The notes under the pieces were generated by a model. The model was not told where the DNA came from. It searched no databases and was given only the letters and a program-made list of their open reading frames with translations. Shown here piece after piece: positions 17,616 to 26,737 of a stretch of 64,000 nt of DNA. The stretch is from the NCBI RefSeq assembly GCF_019297835.1, contig NZ_CP079203.1, forward strand, positions 2,267,001 to 2,331,000, read 5' to 3'. The stretch is from Sphingomonas sanguinis. Its GTDB lineage: Bacteria; Pseudomonadota; Alphaproteobacteria; Sphingomonadales; Sphingomonadaceae. A program made the position numbers and the translations under genes. Position 1 is the stretch's first letter; every line of letters begins with the position of its first letter.

Positions 17616-18599
17616 TCAGTTCGCCACGCTGGCGCGCAGGTTTCCGTTGACGCCGGCCGGGAAGAACCCGCCCAGCGTGGCGGCCGCCTTGTTCAAGTAC
17701 ACGATGTTGAGCACCTGGGCGGGCGAGCGGCTGAACGCGATGCCGCTCGAATCGAGCGGCACGATGTTCGACACCAGCTGTCCGTTGATCGTGGACCGGG
17801 CGATCCCCTGGTCGAGGTCGGTCGAGCCGTCCAGGCTGTCGCGCGCGTCGGAAATCTGTCCGGCGGCGGTGATCAACGACGGTTGCGGGTTGTTGGCGTC
17901 ATAGCCGCGCGCATAGAGCGTCGTGCGCACGATCGCGGCGTGATAGGCCTCGACCGCCAGAATGCCTGCCGCCGCCTGGAGGAAGGTCTTGTTGCTGATG
18001 AGCGGCGAGGCGCCCTTATAGGCGGTGACGCCGACATCCTCGAAGATATACGCGCCCAGCAGAAACGCCGTGGGCGAGCTATAGGGGTTGAAGGTATCGT
18101 TCGCGCCGACGACACCGGCCGCGCGGGCCGCTGCCGTGAACGGGCCATTGGCATCGCCCGAGATGTTGATCGCCGGTTGCGCGACCGCCGCCGTGCCCAG
18201 CGCGGTCCGCAGGAAGGCGACGTGCGCCGCCTCGTCCGCCGCGATCTCGCGGGCATATTGGCCGACAATGGCGTCGTCGGCGCTGCCGGTCGCGAAATTG
18301 ACCTGCTGGCCGCCGGTCACCGCGCCTTGCGTCCCGGTCCCGGTCAGCTGGTTGGCGGCCAGCCCCGTGCCGTTGGCGGCAAAGGCGTAAAACTGCGCCT
18401 CGAGATATTCGAGGTTCAGCGCGAAGTTCAGAATGTCGGTGTCGGTGATCGCCGTCTGCGCCCCGGCCTTGCCCGCCAGGGAAAAGGCGGTCACGCCGGC
18501 CGCTGCCGCGCCCATCGCCGTCTTGAAGAATTCGCGCCGCAGGTTGCGGCGCTCGACCCGCGCGTCGAACGCGTCGAGCAGTTGTGCGCTTTCCGTCAT
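17616..18599 (-). CDS. Ferritin-like domain protein, twin-arginine exported paralogue
   Basis: A 327-residue paralogue of the downstream gene, with the same ligand segments LEYLEAQFY, AADEAAHVAFLRTAL and AVEAYHAAIVRTTLY. The N-terminal RRNLRREFFKTAMGAAAAG is a twin-arginine-like signal ending AGKAGAQ, so this copy is probably soluble in the periplasm rather than lipid-anchored. Two ATGs stand at 18602 and 18599; the second has GGGAGGAG at better spacing. It lies first in the pair. Confidence 0.85.
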   Translation of the reverse strand: MTESAQLLDAFDARVERRNLRREFFKTAMGAAAAGVTAFSLAGKAGAQTAITDTDILNFALNLEYLEAQFYAFAANGTGLAANQLTGTGTQGAVTGGQQVNFATGSADDAIVGQYAREIAADEAAHVAFLRTALGTAAVAQPAINISGDANGPFTAAARAAGVVGANDTFNPYSSPTAFLLGAYIFEDVGVTAYKGASPLISNKTFLQAAAGILAVEAYHAAIVRTTLYARGYDANNPQPSLITAAGQISDARDSLDGSTDLDQGIARSTINGQLVSNIVPLDSSGIAFSRSPAQVLNIVYLNKAAATLGGFFPAGVNGNLRASVAN

Positions 18600-18800
18600 C
18601 ATGCTCCTCCCGATCAGGAACCGGCGATGAGTTCTTCTGTTATAGTGAAACGATCAGAAGTACTTTTCGCGGGGCCGGGCCGACGACTAGCTTTACGGGC
18701 AAAGTCTTCGCCTGACCAAGAGCACAACGATGCCGTGCCGGAAAAGGACGCACGGTTTTAACAAAAATTATATTTATGCGCCGAATCTACGCCGGACCGT
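18600..18800. other. Intergenic region between ferritin-like genes and egtD
   Basis: About 200 bases without a gene. On the minus strand an AT-rich stretch at 18764-18773 reads TATAAT and could be the -10 of the ferritin-like operon promoter; no clear TTGACA partner is seen. No structured RNA or terminator with a T-run is visible for egtD. Confidence 0.4.
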
Positions 18801-19778
18801 TCACGGCGCGAGCCGAGCGGATTGCGCCTCGGCCAGATAGACCGCGAACAGCTCGTCCGGATCGCTCCACTGGGCGATCGGCGTCCAGCCGCCCGCGCGC
18901 AGCAGGATCTTGGCGTCGCGCGGGCCATATTTGTGGCTGTTCTCCGTATGGATCGTCTCGCCCGAGGCCATGGCGAAGGGGCGCCCTTCGATGGTGAAAT
19001 CCACGTCCCGCTCGGCCGCCAAATGCATCTCGATCCGCGAACGATCGTCGTTCCAGATCGCGCGGTGGCGGAAGGCGTCGACGGGGATGGTGCCGTCCAG
19101 CTCGCGGTTGATCCGGTCGAGCAGGTTGCGGTTGAACGCCGCCGTCACGCCGGCCGCATCGTCATAGGCGGGGACCAGCACGTCGCTGGGCTTGGTCCGG
19201 TCCATCCCGATCAGCAGCATCGCCCCCTCGCCCAGCGAGCCACGCATCGCGCGCAGCAGGTCGGTCGCCATGGCGGGTGTCATGTTGCCGATGGTCGAGC
19301 CGGGGAAGAAACCCAGTTTCGGCGCATCCGCCACCATCGCGGGCAGCGTCAGCGGACGCATGAAATCGCCCTCCAGCGGATGGATGGGCAGGTCCGGGAA
19401 CGCCTGTTGCAGACCACGTGCGGATTCGCGCAGGAAGTCGCCCGAAATGTCGATCGGCACATAGGCCGACGGCTCGACACAGCGCAGCAGCACCGGCGTC
19501 TTCGTCGAGGAGCCCGAACCGAACTCAACGACCGCGCGCCCCTTGCCGACATGGTCCACCAGATCGGGGCACATGGTCTTCAGGATCGCGGTTTCGGCGC
19601 GGGTCGGATAATATTCGGGCAGGTCGGTGATCGCCTCGAACAGCTCGGACCCCTTGCGGTCGTAGAACCAGCGCGCGGGGATGGCGCGCGGACGACGCTC
19701 CAGCCCGGCCAGGACGTCGGCGCGGAAGGCGGGGTCGGCCAGCGACATCTGGCCGTCCTCGATCTCGGGCTTCAGCAT
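18801..19778 (-). CDS. egtD: L-histidine N-alpha-methyltransferase (ergothioneine synthesis)
   Basis: A 325-residue SAM-dependent enzyme that trimethylates histidine to hercynine. ARWFYDRKGSELFEAITDLPEYYPTR residues are seen in shortened form as WFYDRKGSELFE and EYYPTR, followed by the SAM loop VVEFGSGSSTKT and HTENSHKY near the C-terminus, all typical of EgtD. The start lies two bases after the egtB stop, so the two form an operon transcribed egtB to egtD. Confidence 0.95.
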   Translation of the reverse strand: MLKPEIEDGQMSLADPAFRADVLAGLERRPRAIPARWFYDRKGSELFEAITDLPEYYPTRAETAILKTMCPDLVDHVGKGRAVVEFGSGSSTKTPVLLRCVEPSAYVPIDISGDFLRESARGLQQAFPDLPIHPLEGDFMRPLTLPAMVADAPKLGFFPGSTIGNMTPAMATDLLRAMRGSLGEGAMLLIGMDRTKPSDVLVPAYDDAAGVTAAFNRNLLDRINRELDGTIPVDAFRHRAIWNDDRSRIEMHLAAERDVDFTIEGRPFAMASGETIHTENSHKYGPRDAKILLRAGGWTPIAQWSDPDELFAVYLAEAQSARLAP

Positions 19779-19780
19779 GA

Positions 19781-21052
19781 TTAAAGATCCTTTGCCAGGC
19801 GGACGCCGGTGAATTGCCAGCGCTGATGGGGATAGAAGAAGTTGCGGTAACAGGCGCGGGCGTGCCCTCGCGGCGTCGCGCAGCTGCCGCCGCGCAGGAC
19901 GAACTGCCCGTTCATGAACTTGCCATTATACTCGCCGACCGCCCCCTCGACGGGGTGGAAGCCGGGATAGGGACGATACGCGCTGCCCGTCCATTCCCAG
20001 ACATCGCCGAAAAAAGCCGGGCCGCTGGTCGAGGGGCGCGGCTCGATCGCGCCCGCCCGGTCCAGCTGGTTGCCGCCCGATGCGTCATGCGCGGCCGCCG
20101 CCGCTTCCCACTCGAATTCGGTCGGCAGCCGCGCGCCCGCCCAGGTGGCGAAGGCGTCCGCCTCGTAGAAGCTGACATGGGTCACCGGCGCGGCGGGGTC
20201 GATCGCGCGCCGCCCGTCCAGCCCGAACCGGGTCCAGCCGCCATCGCGCTCTTCCCAATAGAGTGGCGCGGCAATGCCCTCCCCCTTCACCCAGGCCCAG
20301 CCGTCCGACAGCCAGAGGCGCGCGTCGCGATAGCCGCCATCGTCGATGAAGTTCATCCATTCGGCATTGGTGACGGTGCGGTCGGCGATCGCGTGGCGCT
20401 GGAGCAGCGCCTGATGACGCGGCCCTTCGCAGTCGAAGGCAAAGCCCTGTCCGTCATGGCCGACCTCGACGATCCCCGCCTTGCCTTCGATCCAGCCCAC
20501 GGGCGCGGGCATCGCGACCGGCGCCTTCGGCTCGGGCGTGTAGAGCGCGGGTTCGAGCGGATTTTCAGAGAAGAGGTGCAGGATGTCGGTGACGAACAGC
20601 TCCTGATGCTGCTCCTCATGATGACAGCCCAGCGCCACCAGCTCCAGCGCCGCAGCGGGCAGGTCCGGCAAGGCGGCAAGCAGCGCGGCGTCGACATGGG
20701 CGCGATAGGCGCGCACCTCGTCCAGCGTCGGGCGGGTAATCATCCCCCGGCGGTGGCGCGCATGGCGTTTGCCCTCCGCCTCGTAATAGCTGTTGAACAG
20801 GAAGGGGAAGCGCGGGTCGTGAAGGGCGTAACCTGGCACATGATCGCGCAGTACGAAGGTTTCGAAGAACCAGGTCGTATGCGCCATATGCCATTTGGCA
20901 GGCGAGGCGTCCGGCATCGACTGGACGGTCGCATCGGCATCGGACAGCGGCTCGGCCAGCGCCAGGGTCAGGCCGCGCACCGCCGCATAGCGGGATGCCA
21001 GCGAATCTGCGGGGTCAAGGGTCGCCGCAGAGGACGGGACGAGGGTCGGCAT
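19781..21052 (-). CDS. egtB: Ergothioneine biosynthesis sulfoxide synthase EgtB
   Basis: A 423-residue iron-dependent enzyme joining hercynine to cysteine or gamma-glutamylcysteine through oxygen. An N-terminal DinB-like domain provides the metal histidines (WHMAHTTWFFE and HHEEQHQEL, the HX3HXE pattern), and the C-terminal half is an FGE-sulfatase domain (LPTEFEWEAA, NGQFVLRGGS, RNFFYPHQRWQFTGVRLA). GGGGAG lies seven bases before the ATG. No egtC or egtE gene is nearby. Confidence 0.95.
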   Translation of the reverse strand: MPTLVPSSAATLDPADSLASRYAAVRGLTLALAEPLSDADATVQSMPDASPAKWHMAHTTWFFETFVLRDHVPGYALHDPRFPFLFNSYYEAEGKRHARHRRGMITRPTLDEVRAYRAHVDAALLAALPDLPAAALELVALGCHHEEQHQELFVTDILHLFSENPLEPALYTPEPKAPVAMPAPVGWIEGKAGIVEVGHDGQGFAFDCEGPRHQALLQRHAIADRTVTNAEWMNFIDDGGYRDARLWLSDGWAWVKGEGIAAPLYWEERDGGWTRFGLDGRRAIDPAAPVTHVSFYEADAFATWAGARLPTEFEWEAAAAAHDASGGNQLDRAGAIEPRPSTSGPAFFGDVWEWTGSAYRPYPGFHPVEGAVGEYNGKFMNGQFVLRGGSCATPRGHARACYRNFFYPHQRWQFTGVRLAKDL

Positions 21053-21091
21053 TGGGCGCTCCCCGGGATTGCGGGAAACGCGGTCGGCCCT

Positions 21092-21655
21092 TTACCGTAC
21101 CATGCGCGCCCCTCCTGGAACCCAAAGAACGTCCGATGCACCGCTTTGGTTCATCGTGCGTGCGGCGACAAAAAGCCAATCCGACAATCGGTTGAGATAG
21201 GCGAGCGCGGGCGGGTTGATCGCCTCCTGCCCGGCCAGCGCCACGGCGGCGCGCTCGGCCCGCCGGGCGATGGCGCGCGCCAGATGCAGATGCGCGGACG
21301 CCGCGCTGCCGCCGGGCAGGATGAAGCTGGTCAGGGGGGACAGCGACGCGTTCATCGCGTCGATCTCCGCCTCCAGCCGCGCGACCTGCTCGGGAATGAT
21401 GCGAAGCCCCCCCTCCACCTCTCCGGGCGTAGCAAGATCCGCGCCGAGGTCGAACAGATCGTTCTGGATCATGGTCAGTCGCTCGCCCAGCGGCCCTTCG
21501 ACCGACAGCAAGGCCACGCCGATCGCGCTGTTCGCCTCGTCCACCTCGCCGATCGCGACCATGCGCATATCCGCCTTGGAACGGCGCGATCCGTCGACCA
21601 GCCCGGTCGTGCCTTCGTCGCCGGTGCGGGTGTAGATTTTCGTCAGCTTGACCAA
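21092..21655 (-). CDS. Cob(I)yrinic acid a,c-diamide adenosyltransferase, PduO type
   Basis: A 187-residue enzyme that adenosylates cob(I)alamin with ATP to make coenzyme B12. YTRTGDEGTTGL near the start binds ATP, VAIGEVDEANSAIG and LGADLATPG follow, and ALAYLNRLSDWLFVAAR is the conserved C-terminal helix. The apparent start is a TTG at 21655, four bases after the stop of the upstream HIG1-like gene. It lies 39 bases upstream of egtB, so read-through is possible. Confidence 0.92.
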   Translation of the reverse strand: MVKLTKIYTRTGDEGTTGLVDGSRRSKADMRMVAIGEVDEANSAIGVALLSVEGPLGERLTMIQNDLFDLGADLATPGEVEGGLRIIPEQVARLEAEIDAMNASLSPLTSFILPGGSAASAHLHLARAIARRAERAAVALAGQEAINPPALAYLNRLSDWLFVAARTMNQSGASDVLWVPGGARMVR

Positions 21656-21659
21656 GGGA

Positions 21660-21887
21660 TCAGGTCCGCCCCGCCATGAACAGCAACAGCACGACCACGG
21701 TGATCGCCAGTGCCTGGAAGAAGATGCGCTGCTGCATCATCCGGTTGGATTTTAGCTGCGACGCGGTCGGCCCCTCACCCTTCGCCTCCGCCGTCGCCTC
21801 TTGGAGAAAGGTGATGATGCCGCGCACCAGCGCGACGACGGTGGCGAGCATCGCCGCGATCAGCAGGATCACGAGAAAAGTGGTCAT
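21660..21887 (-). CDS. Twin-transmembrane HIG1-domain-like protein
   Basis: A 75-residue protein with two transmembrane segments (VILLIAAMLATVVALVRGI and ALAITVVVLLLFMAG) separated by a charged loop. The NRMMQQRIFFQALA stretch matches the hypoxia-induced-gene (HIG1) domain, whose members associate with respiratory complexes. ATG 21887 is chosen from the hydrophobic start; a longer frame to 21950 overlaps gluQRS. Same strand as, and close to, the adenosyltransferase gene. Confidence 0.75.
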   Translation of the reverse strand: MTTFLVILLIAAMLATVVALVRGIITFLQEATAEAKGEGPTASQLKSNRMMQQRIFFQALAITVVVLLLFMAGRT

Positions 21888-21897
21888 GCCCGTGAGC

Positions 21898-22749
21898 TTA
21901 CGCCTCCCCCAGCCGAAATCCAGCGGGAAGCATATTGCGACGCAGCGCATCCGCCAGCGCGCGACCGTCCTCGCCCGCCTCGCGCATCGCCGCCAGGGCG
22001 GGCGCGCCGTGCCGCTTGGCCAGGCGCTGGCCGTCCGTGCCGACGATCAGCGGGTGGTGGTGATAGAGCGGCGTCGGCAGGTCCAGCAGCGCTTGGACCA
22101 ATCGGTGGACATGGGTGGCGTCGAACAGGTCGACGCCCCGCACCACGTCGCTCACACCCTGCGCCGCATCATCGACCGTCACCGCCAGATGATAGCTGGC
22201 GGGCGCATCCTTGCGTGCCAGGATGACGTCGCCATGGGAAAGCGGATCGGCGGCGACCTCACCCGCATATTCGTCCTGCCAGGTCAGCGGCCCGGTGCGC
22301 TCCACGGCCCGCGCCATGTCCAGCCGCCAGCTATGCGGCTCCCCCATCCGCGCGGCACGCTCCTGATCCGACAGATGGCGACACGTTCCCGGATAGAGCG
22401 GCGTGGCCCCGTGCGGCGCGGAGAGGCTGGCAGCGATCTCGGCACGGGTGCAGAAACAGGGGTAGACCAGATCGGCGAGTCGGGCCTGTGCCGCCGCATA
22501 AAGGTCCAGTCGCTCGGACTGGAAGGACAGATCGTCCCATTCCAGCCCCAACCATTCCAGATCGCGCAATATCGCATCGACATGTTCGGGCCGACTGCGC
22601 GTACCGTCGATATCCTCGATCCGCAGCAGGAAACGGCCGCCACTTGTCCGCGCCAGATCGAACGCACGCACCGCCGACAGCGCATGGCCGAGATGCAGCC
22701 GCCCGGTCGGGCTGGGCGCGAAACGCGTGGCGCGTGGCGCTCCACTCAT
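21898..22749 (-). CDS. gluQ: Glutamyl-Q tRNA(Asp) synthetase
   Basis: A 283-residue paralogue of the glutamyl-tRNA synthetase catalytic domain that attaches glutamate to queuosine 34 of tRNA-Asp. TRFAPSPTGRLHLGH contains the HIGH-type motif; CFCTRAE, together with YPGTC, gives the zinc ligands of this family; and RLAKRHG is the KMSKS equivalent. It lacks an anticodon-binding domain, as expected for GluQRS. ATG 22749 is at the usual N-terminus; eleven more upstream residues are unrelated. Confidence 0.92.
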   Translation of the reverse strand: MSGAPRATRFAPSPTGRLHLGHALSAVRAFDLARTSGGRFLLRIEDIDGTRSRPEHVDAILRDLEWLGLEWDDLSFQSERLDLYAAAQARLADLVYPCFCTRAEIAASLSAPHGATPLYPGTCRHLSDQERAARMGEPHSWRLDMARAVERTGPLTWQDEYAGEVAADPLSHGDVILARKDAPASYHLAVTVDDAAQGVSDVVRGVDLFDATHVHRLVQALLDLPTPLYHHHPLIVGTDGQRLAKRHGAPALAAMREAGEDGRALADALRRNMLPAGFRLGEA

Positions 22750-22859
22750 CGCCCGCCCTCTTGACCGCGATTCCAATAGCATGTTCTCATACGCCCGAGT
22801 GTCATAGCCATGTCACGCGCTTGCGCGAATAGCGTCGGCGTACATCGATGGGAGGAGCT

Positions 22860-23426
22860 GTGTTTCATCCCGATTTGATCCGACACCCGGACAGTTGTCC
22901 GGCGCTCGTACTGAATGCGGACTATACGCCGCTGTCCTATTATCCACTGTCGGTCTGGCCCTGGCAGACCGCGGTGAAGGCCGTGTTTCTCGACCGGGTG
23001 GATATCGTCGCCCATTATGAGCGCGAGGTGCGCAGCCCGACCGCCAAGGTCAAGCTGCCCTCGGTCATCGCGCTCAAGCAGTTCGTGAAGCCGTCGCAAT
23101 TCCCGGCCTTCACCCGCTTCAACCTGTTCCTGCGCGACCGCTTCTCCTGCCAATATTGCGGATCGCACCGCGACCTGACCTTCGACCATGTCATCCCGCG
23201 CGCGCAAGGCGGCCGGACGACCTGGGAGAATGTCGTCACGGCCTGCGCGCCCTGTAACCTGAAGAAGGGCGGACGCACTCCGCGCCAGGCCGCGATGCCG
23301 CTGCATATCGAGCCGATCCGCCCGACAAACTGGCATTTACAGGAACATGGCCGCAGCTTCCCGCCCAATTATCTGCATGAAACATGGCACGACTGGCTCT
23401 ATTGGGACGTTGAGCTGGAAGCGTAA
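22860..23426 (+). CDS. HNH endonuclease family protein
   Basis: A 188-residue protein common in alphaproteobacteria. After an N-terminal domain (ALVLNADYTPLSYYPLSVWPW) comes the HNH nuclease core with two zinc pairs, CQYCG and CAPCNLKKGG, and the catalytic FDHVIPRAQGG. I choose the GTG at 22860 because GGGAGGAG lies just before it; the in-frame ATG at 22848 overlaps that site. Often annotated as a restriction-like or housekeeping HNH; its physiological role is unknown. Confidence 0.85.
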   Translation: MFHPDLIRHPDSCPALVLNADYTPLSYYPLSVWPWQTAVKAVFLDRVDIVAHYEREVRSPTAKVKLPSVIALKQFVKPSQFPAFTRFNLFLRDRFSCQYCGSHRDLTFDHVIPRAQGGRTTWENVVTACAPCNLKKGGRTPRQAAMPLHIEPIRPTNWHLQEHGRSFPPNYLHETWHDWLYWDVELEA

Positions 23427-23443
23427 CGAAGCGGGAGTGTCGA

Positions 23444-23902
23444 ATGCGTGGATGGGCAAGGGGCCTGATCAGCCTGGGATTGATGGCACTGGCCGCCACC
23501 ACCACCGCCTGTGGCAAGAAGGCGGAAAACCGCGCCGAGGCCGACCGCGCCGCCGCCAAGGCGGGCTTCGTGCCGCCCTCCGTCACGTCCCGTGTCGACT
23601 TCGGCAGCATGATGGCGCGCCGCTTCCGCGAACTCGACCGCGACGGCAACGACATCATCACCGCCGATGAAATGCCTACCACCAACTCGCGCCTGTGGGA
23701 GCTGGACCGCAACAAGGATGGTGAGATCACCGAGAGCGAGTTCTTCGAGGGCATGCTGGCGCGGTTCGACCGGATGGACCTGAACCGCGACGGCACCGTC
23801 ACGTCGGAGGAGCGGGAAGCATCGCGCACCGAACGGCCGGCGACACCCAGCAATCCGGTCGCAACGGGGGCGAATACAACCTCGCTGGGGAATGCCAACT
23901 AA
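23444..23902 (+). CDS. EF-hand calcium-binding lipoprotein-like protein
   Basis: A 152-residue exported protein. The N-terminal hydrophobic segment ends TTTACG, a plausible lipobox (Cys about 23). Three EF-hand loops are readable: DRDGNDIITADE, DRNKDGEITESEF and DLNRDGTVTSEE, each with the Asp/Asn spacing and terminal Glu of calcium loops. It begins 17 bases after the HNH gene stop. Function unknown; likely periplasmic calcium sensing or buffering. Confidence 0.85.
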   Translation: MRGWARGLISLGLMALAATTTACGKKAENRAEADRAAAKAGFVPPSVTSRVDFGSMMARRFRELDRDGNDIITADEMPTTNSRLWELDRNKDGEITESEFFEGMLARFDRMDLNRDGTVTSEEREASRTERPATPSNPVATGANTTSLGNAN

Positions 23903-24056
23903 GGAGTTGGGCATCGCCCCGGTAATGCAGCCGGGACCATGCAAACACTCGCCGAACGCTAAGCAATTTAACAAGGCAGTTCGCAAAAATATTATACCAT
24001 AGTTGCACCATTCAATCGGTTGACGCACGCCCTATTGCGTTGCAGCAATAGCGCCC

Positions 24057-26732
24057 ATGACGACCCTGCCTCCGATCGCCAACAATGCCGATATCCGCTT
24101 CCTGGGCGCCCAGCTCGGTGATGTGATCCGCCGTTATGGCGGCGACGCGCTGTTCGAGGCGACCGAGGCGATCCGGCGTGCCTCGGTCGATCGCTATCGC
24201 GGGCTGGGCGAGGACGGGTCGGTCGACCTGCAACTGGAACGCCTTGCGCTTGACGAGACGCTGGATTTCGTGCGCGGCTTCATGCTGTTCTCGATGCTCG
24301 CCAATCTGGCCGAGGACCGGCAGGGCATTGCGCGGGAGCCGGGCACCGACATTGCCGAGGTGCTGGCGACGCTGTCCGAACAGGGTATCGACCGCGAGGC
24401 GGCGATGGAGCTGCTGGCGCAGGCGCTGGTCGTCCCGGTACTGACCGCGCACCCGACCGAGGTGCGGCGCAAGAGCATGATCGACCACCGCAACCGCATC
24501 GCCGAACTGCTGGCGATGCGCGATGCGGGCCGTGACGTCACGCCCGATGGCGACGATGTGGACGCGGCGATCGGCCGCCAGATCGCGCTTCTCTGGCAGA
24601 CGCGGGTGCTGCGCCGCGAGCGGCTGTACGTCACCGACGAGGTGGAGACGGCGCTCTCCTATTTGCGCGACGTCTTCCTGCCGGTGCTGCCCGCTTTGTA
24701 CCAGCGCTGGGACAAGGCGTTCGGGGCGCGCGTGCCCGCCTTCCTGCGCCCCGGTTCGTGGATCGGCGGCGACCGCGACGGCAATCCCTTCGTCACCGCC
24801 GAGTCGCTGACCACCGCGCTCGCCCAGGCGGCGGACGCGGTGCTGACCCATTATTGCGAGGGGGTTCATGCGCTGGGCGCCGAGCTGTCGATCTCGACCG
24901 GCCATGCGCAGGTGAACGAGGCGGTGCTGGCGCTGGCCGATGCCAGCGGCGATGAGGCGCTGAGCCGCTCGGACGAACCCTATCGCCGCGCGCTGTCGGG
25001 CATTTATGCGCGGCTTTCGGCCACGCATCAGAAGCTGACCGGCAAGACCCCGCCGCGCCCCGGCCGCCTGACCGGCGAGCCCTATCCCGACCCCAAGGCG
25101 CTGCGCACCGATCTGGTTGCGATCGCGCGGGGGCTGGCCGCGCAGGGCGACGGGGCGTTGGCCAGCGGCGGCGCGCTCGGGCGGCTGATCCGGGCGGTCG
25201 AAACCTTCGGCTTCCACCTCGCCACGCTCGACCTGCGGCAGAATTCGGCGGTGCATGAACGCGTCGTCGCCGAACTGCTGAAGGTGGCGGGCGTCGAGGC
25301 GGATTATCTGGCCCTGGACGAGGAGGCGCGCGTCGCGCTGCTTCGTCGCGAACTGGCCAATGCCCGGCCGCTGTTCAGCCATTATGCCGACTATTCGGAC
25401 GAGACGCGCTCCGAACTCGCCATCGTCCAGGCTGCCGCCAATGCCCATGCCACCTACGGGCCGAAGTGCATCACCAACTATATCGTCTCGATGGGCAAGT
25501 CGGTGTCCGACCTGCTTGAAATCAATCTGATGCTGAAGGAATTCGGCCTCTACCGCCCCGGCGAGCCCGCCACCGCCGCGATCATGGCGGTGCCGCTGTT
25601 CGAGACGATCGAGGACCTGGAGGCAGGCCCGGAGATCATGCGCGCCTATTTCGCGCTGCCGGAGATTGCCGCGATCGTCCGCGCGCGGGGCCATCAGGAG
25701 GTGATGATCGGCTATTCGGACTCGAACAAGGATGGCGGCTATCTGACCTCCACCTGGTCCCTGTCCAAGGCGTCGAGCGCGTTTCGCCCGGTCTTCGACG
25801 ATCTCGGCGTCAGGATGCAGCTCTTCCACGGGCGCGGCGGCGCGGTCGGACGCGGCGGCGGCAGCGCCTTTGCCGCGATCCGTGCCCAGCCGCATGGCAC
25901 GGTGCAGGGCCGCATCCGCATCACCGAACAGGGCGAGGTGATCGCGGGCAAATATGGCACCCGCGATTCAGCTCTGACCAATTTGGAAGCCATGGCGTCG
26001 GCGACGTTGCTCGCCAGCCTGGAGCCGGACCGGCTGTCGGCGGCGGACACCGCGCGCTTTACCGCCGCGATGGAGGAACTGTCGGCGACCGCCTTCTCCA
26101 CCTATCGCGGGCTGGTCTATGGCACCGAGGGTTTCCGTACCTTCTTCCGCCAGATGACTCCGATCGCCGAGATTGCGGGCCTGAAGATCGGCAGCCGCCC
26201 GGCCAGCCGCAAGAAGTCCGACGCGATCGAGGATCTGCGCGCCATTCCCTGGGTGTTCAGCTGGGCACAGGCGCGCGTCATGCTGCCGGGCTGGTACGGC
26301 GTTGGCACCGCGATCGCGAATTTCGAGGATAAGGCGTTGCTCGCCGAGATGGCGAAACACTGGCCCTTCTTCGCGGCCACGCTGGCCAATATGGAGATGG
26401 TGCTGGCCAAGTCCGACATCGGCATCGCGCGGCGCTATGCCGGGCTGGTCGAGGACGAGGGGCTGCGGGACGCGATCTTCGGGCGAATCCATGACGGCTG
26501 GCACCGCGCGCGTGACGGGTTGCTGACCGTGACCGGACAGACGCGGTTGCTGTCCGACAATCCGGCGCTGGAGGCGTCGATCCGCCTGCGCCTGCCCTAT
26601 ATCGAGCCGCTCAACCTGCTCCAGATCGAACTCATGAAGCGCCACCGCGCGGGCGAAGACGATCCGCGCATCGGCGAGGGCATATTGCTGTCGATCAACG
26701 GCATCGCCACGGCGTTGCGCAACAGCGGGTAA
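24057..26732 (+). CDS. ppc: Phosphoenolpyruvate carboxylase
   Basis: An 891-residue anaplerotic enzyme making oxaloacetate from phosphoenolpyruvate and bicarbonate. LTAHPTEVRRKS carries the catalytic His, GYSDSNKDGGY and FHGRGGAVGRGGG are the second and third active-site signatures, and the chain ends NGIATALRNSG, the typical xxNTG-like terminus that binds the allosteric effector aspartate. Full length for bacterial PEPC. It stands alone as a transcription unit, with the OsmC gene five bases downstream. Confidence 0.97.
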   Translation: MTTLPPIANNADIRFLGAQLGDVIRRYGGDALFEATEAIRRASVDRYRGLGEDGSVDLQLERLALDETLDFVRGFMLFSMLANLAEDRQGIAREPGTDIAEVLATLSEQGIDREAAMELLAQALVVPVLTAHPTEVRRKSMIDHRNRIAELLAMRDAGRDVTPDGDDVDAAIGRQIALLWQTRVLRRERLYVTDEVETALSYLRDVFLPVLPALYQRWDKAFGARVPAFLRPGSWIGGDRDGNPFVTAESLTTALAQAADAVLTHYCEGVHALGAELSISTGHAQVNEAVLALADASGDEALSRSDEPYRRALSGIYARLSATHQKLTGKTPPRPGRLTGEPYPDPKALRTDLVAIARGLAAQGDGALASGGALGRLIRAVETFGFHLATLDLRQNSAVHERVVAELLKVAGVEADYLALDEEARVALLRRELANARPLFSHYADYSDETRSELAIVQAAANAHATYGPKCITNYIVSMGKSVSDLLEINLMLKEFGLYRPGEPATAAIMAVPLFETIEDLEAGPEIMRAYFALPEIAAIVRARGHQEVMIGYSDSNKDGGYLTSTWSLSKASSAFRPVFDDLGVRMQLFHGRGGAVGRGGGSAFAAIRAQPHGTVQGRIRITEQGEVIAGKYGTRDSALTNLEAMASATLLASLEPDRLSAADTARFTAAMEELSATAFSTYRGLVYGTEGFRTFFRQMTPIAEIAGLKIGSRPASRKKSDAIEDLRAIPWVFSWAQARVMLPGWYGVGTAIANFEDKALLAEMAKHWPFFAATLANMEMVLAKSDIGIARRYAGLVEDEGLRDAIFGRIHDGWHRARDGLLTVTGQTRLLSDNPALEASIRLRLPYIEPLNLLQIELMKRHRAGEDDPRIGEGILLSINGIATALRNSG

Positions 26733-26737
26733 AAGCG

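Noticed and set aside
24012..25895. A 627-residue minus-strand frame over ppc
   Set aside because: Antisense shadow of ppc; composition is Arg/Gln-rich low complexity.
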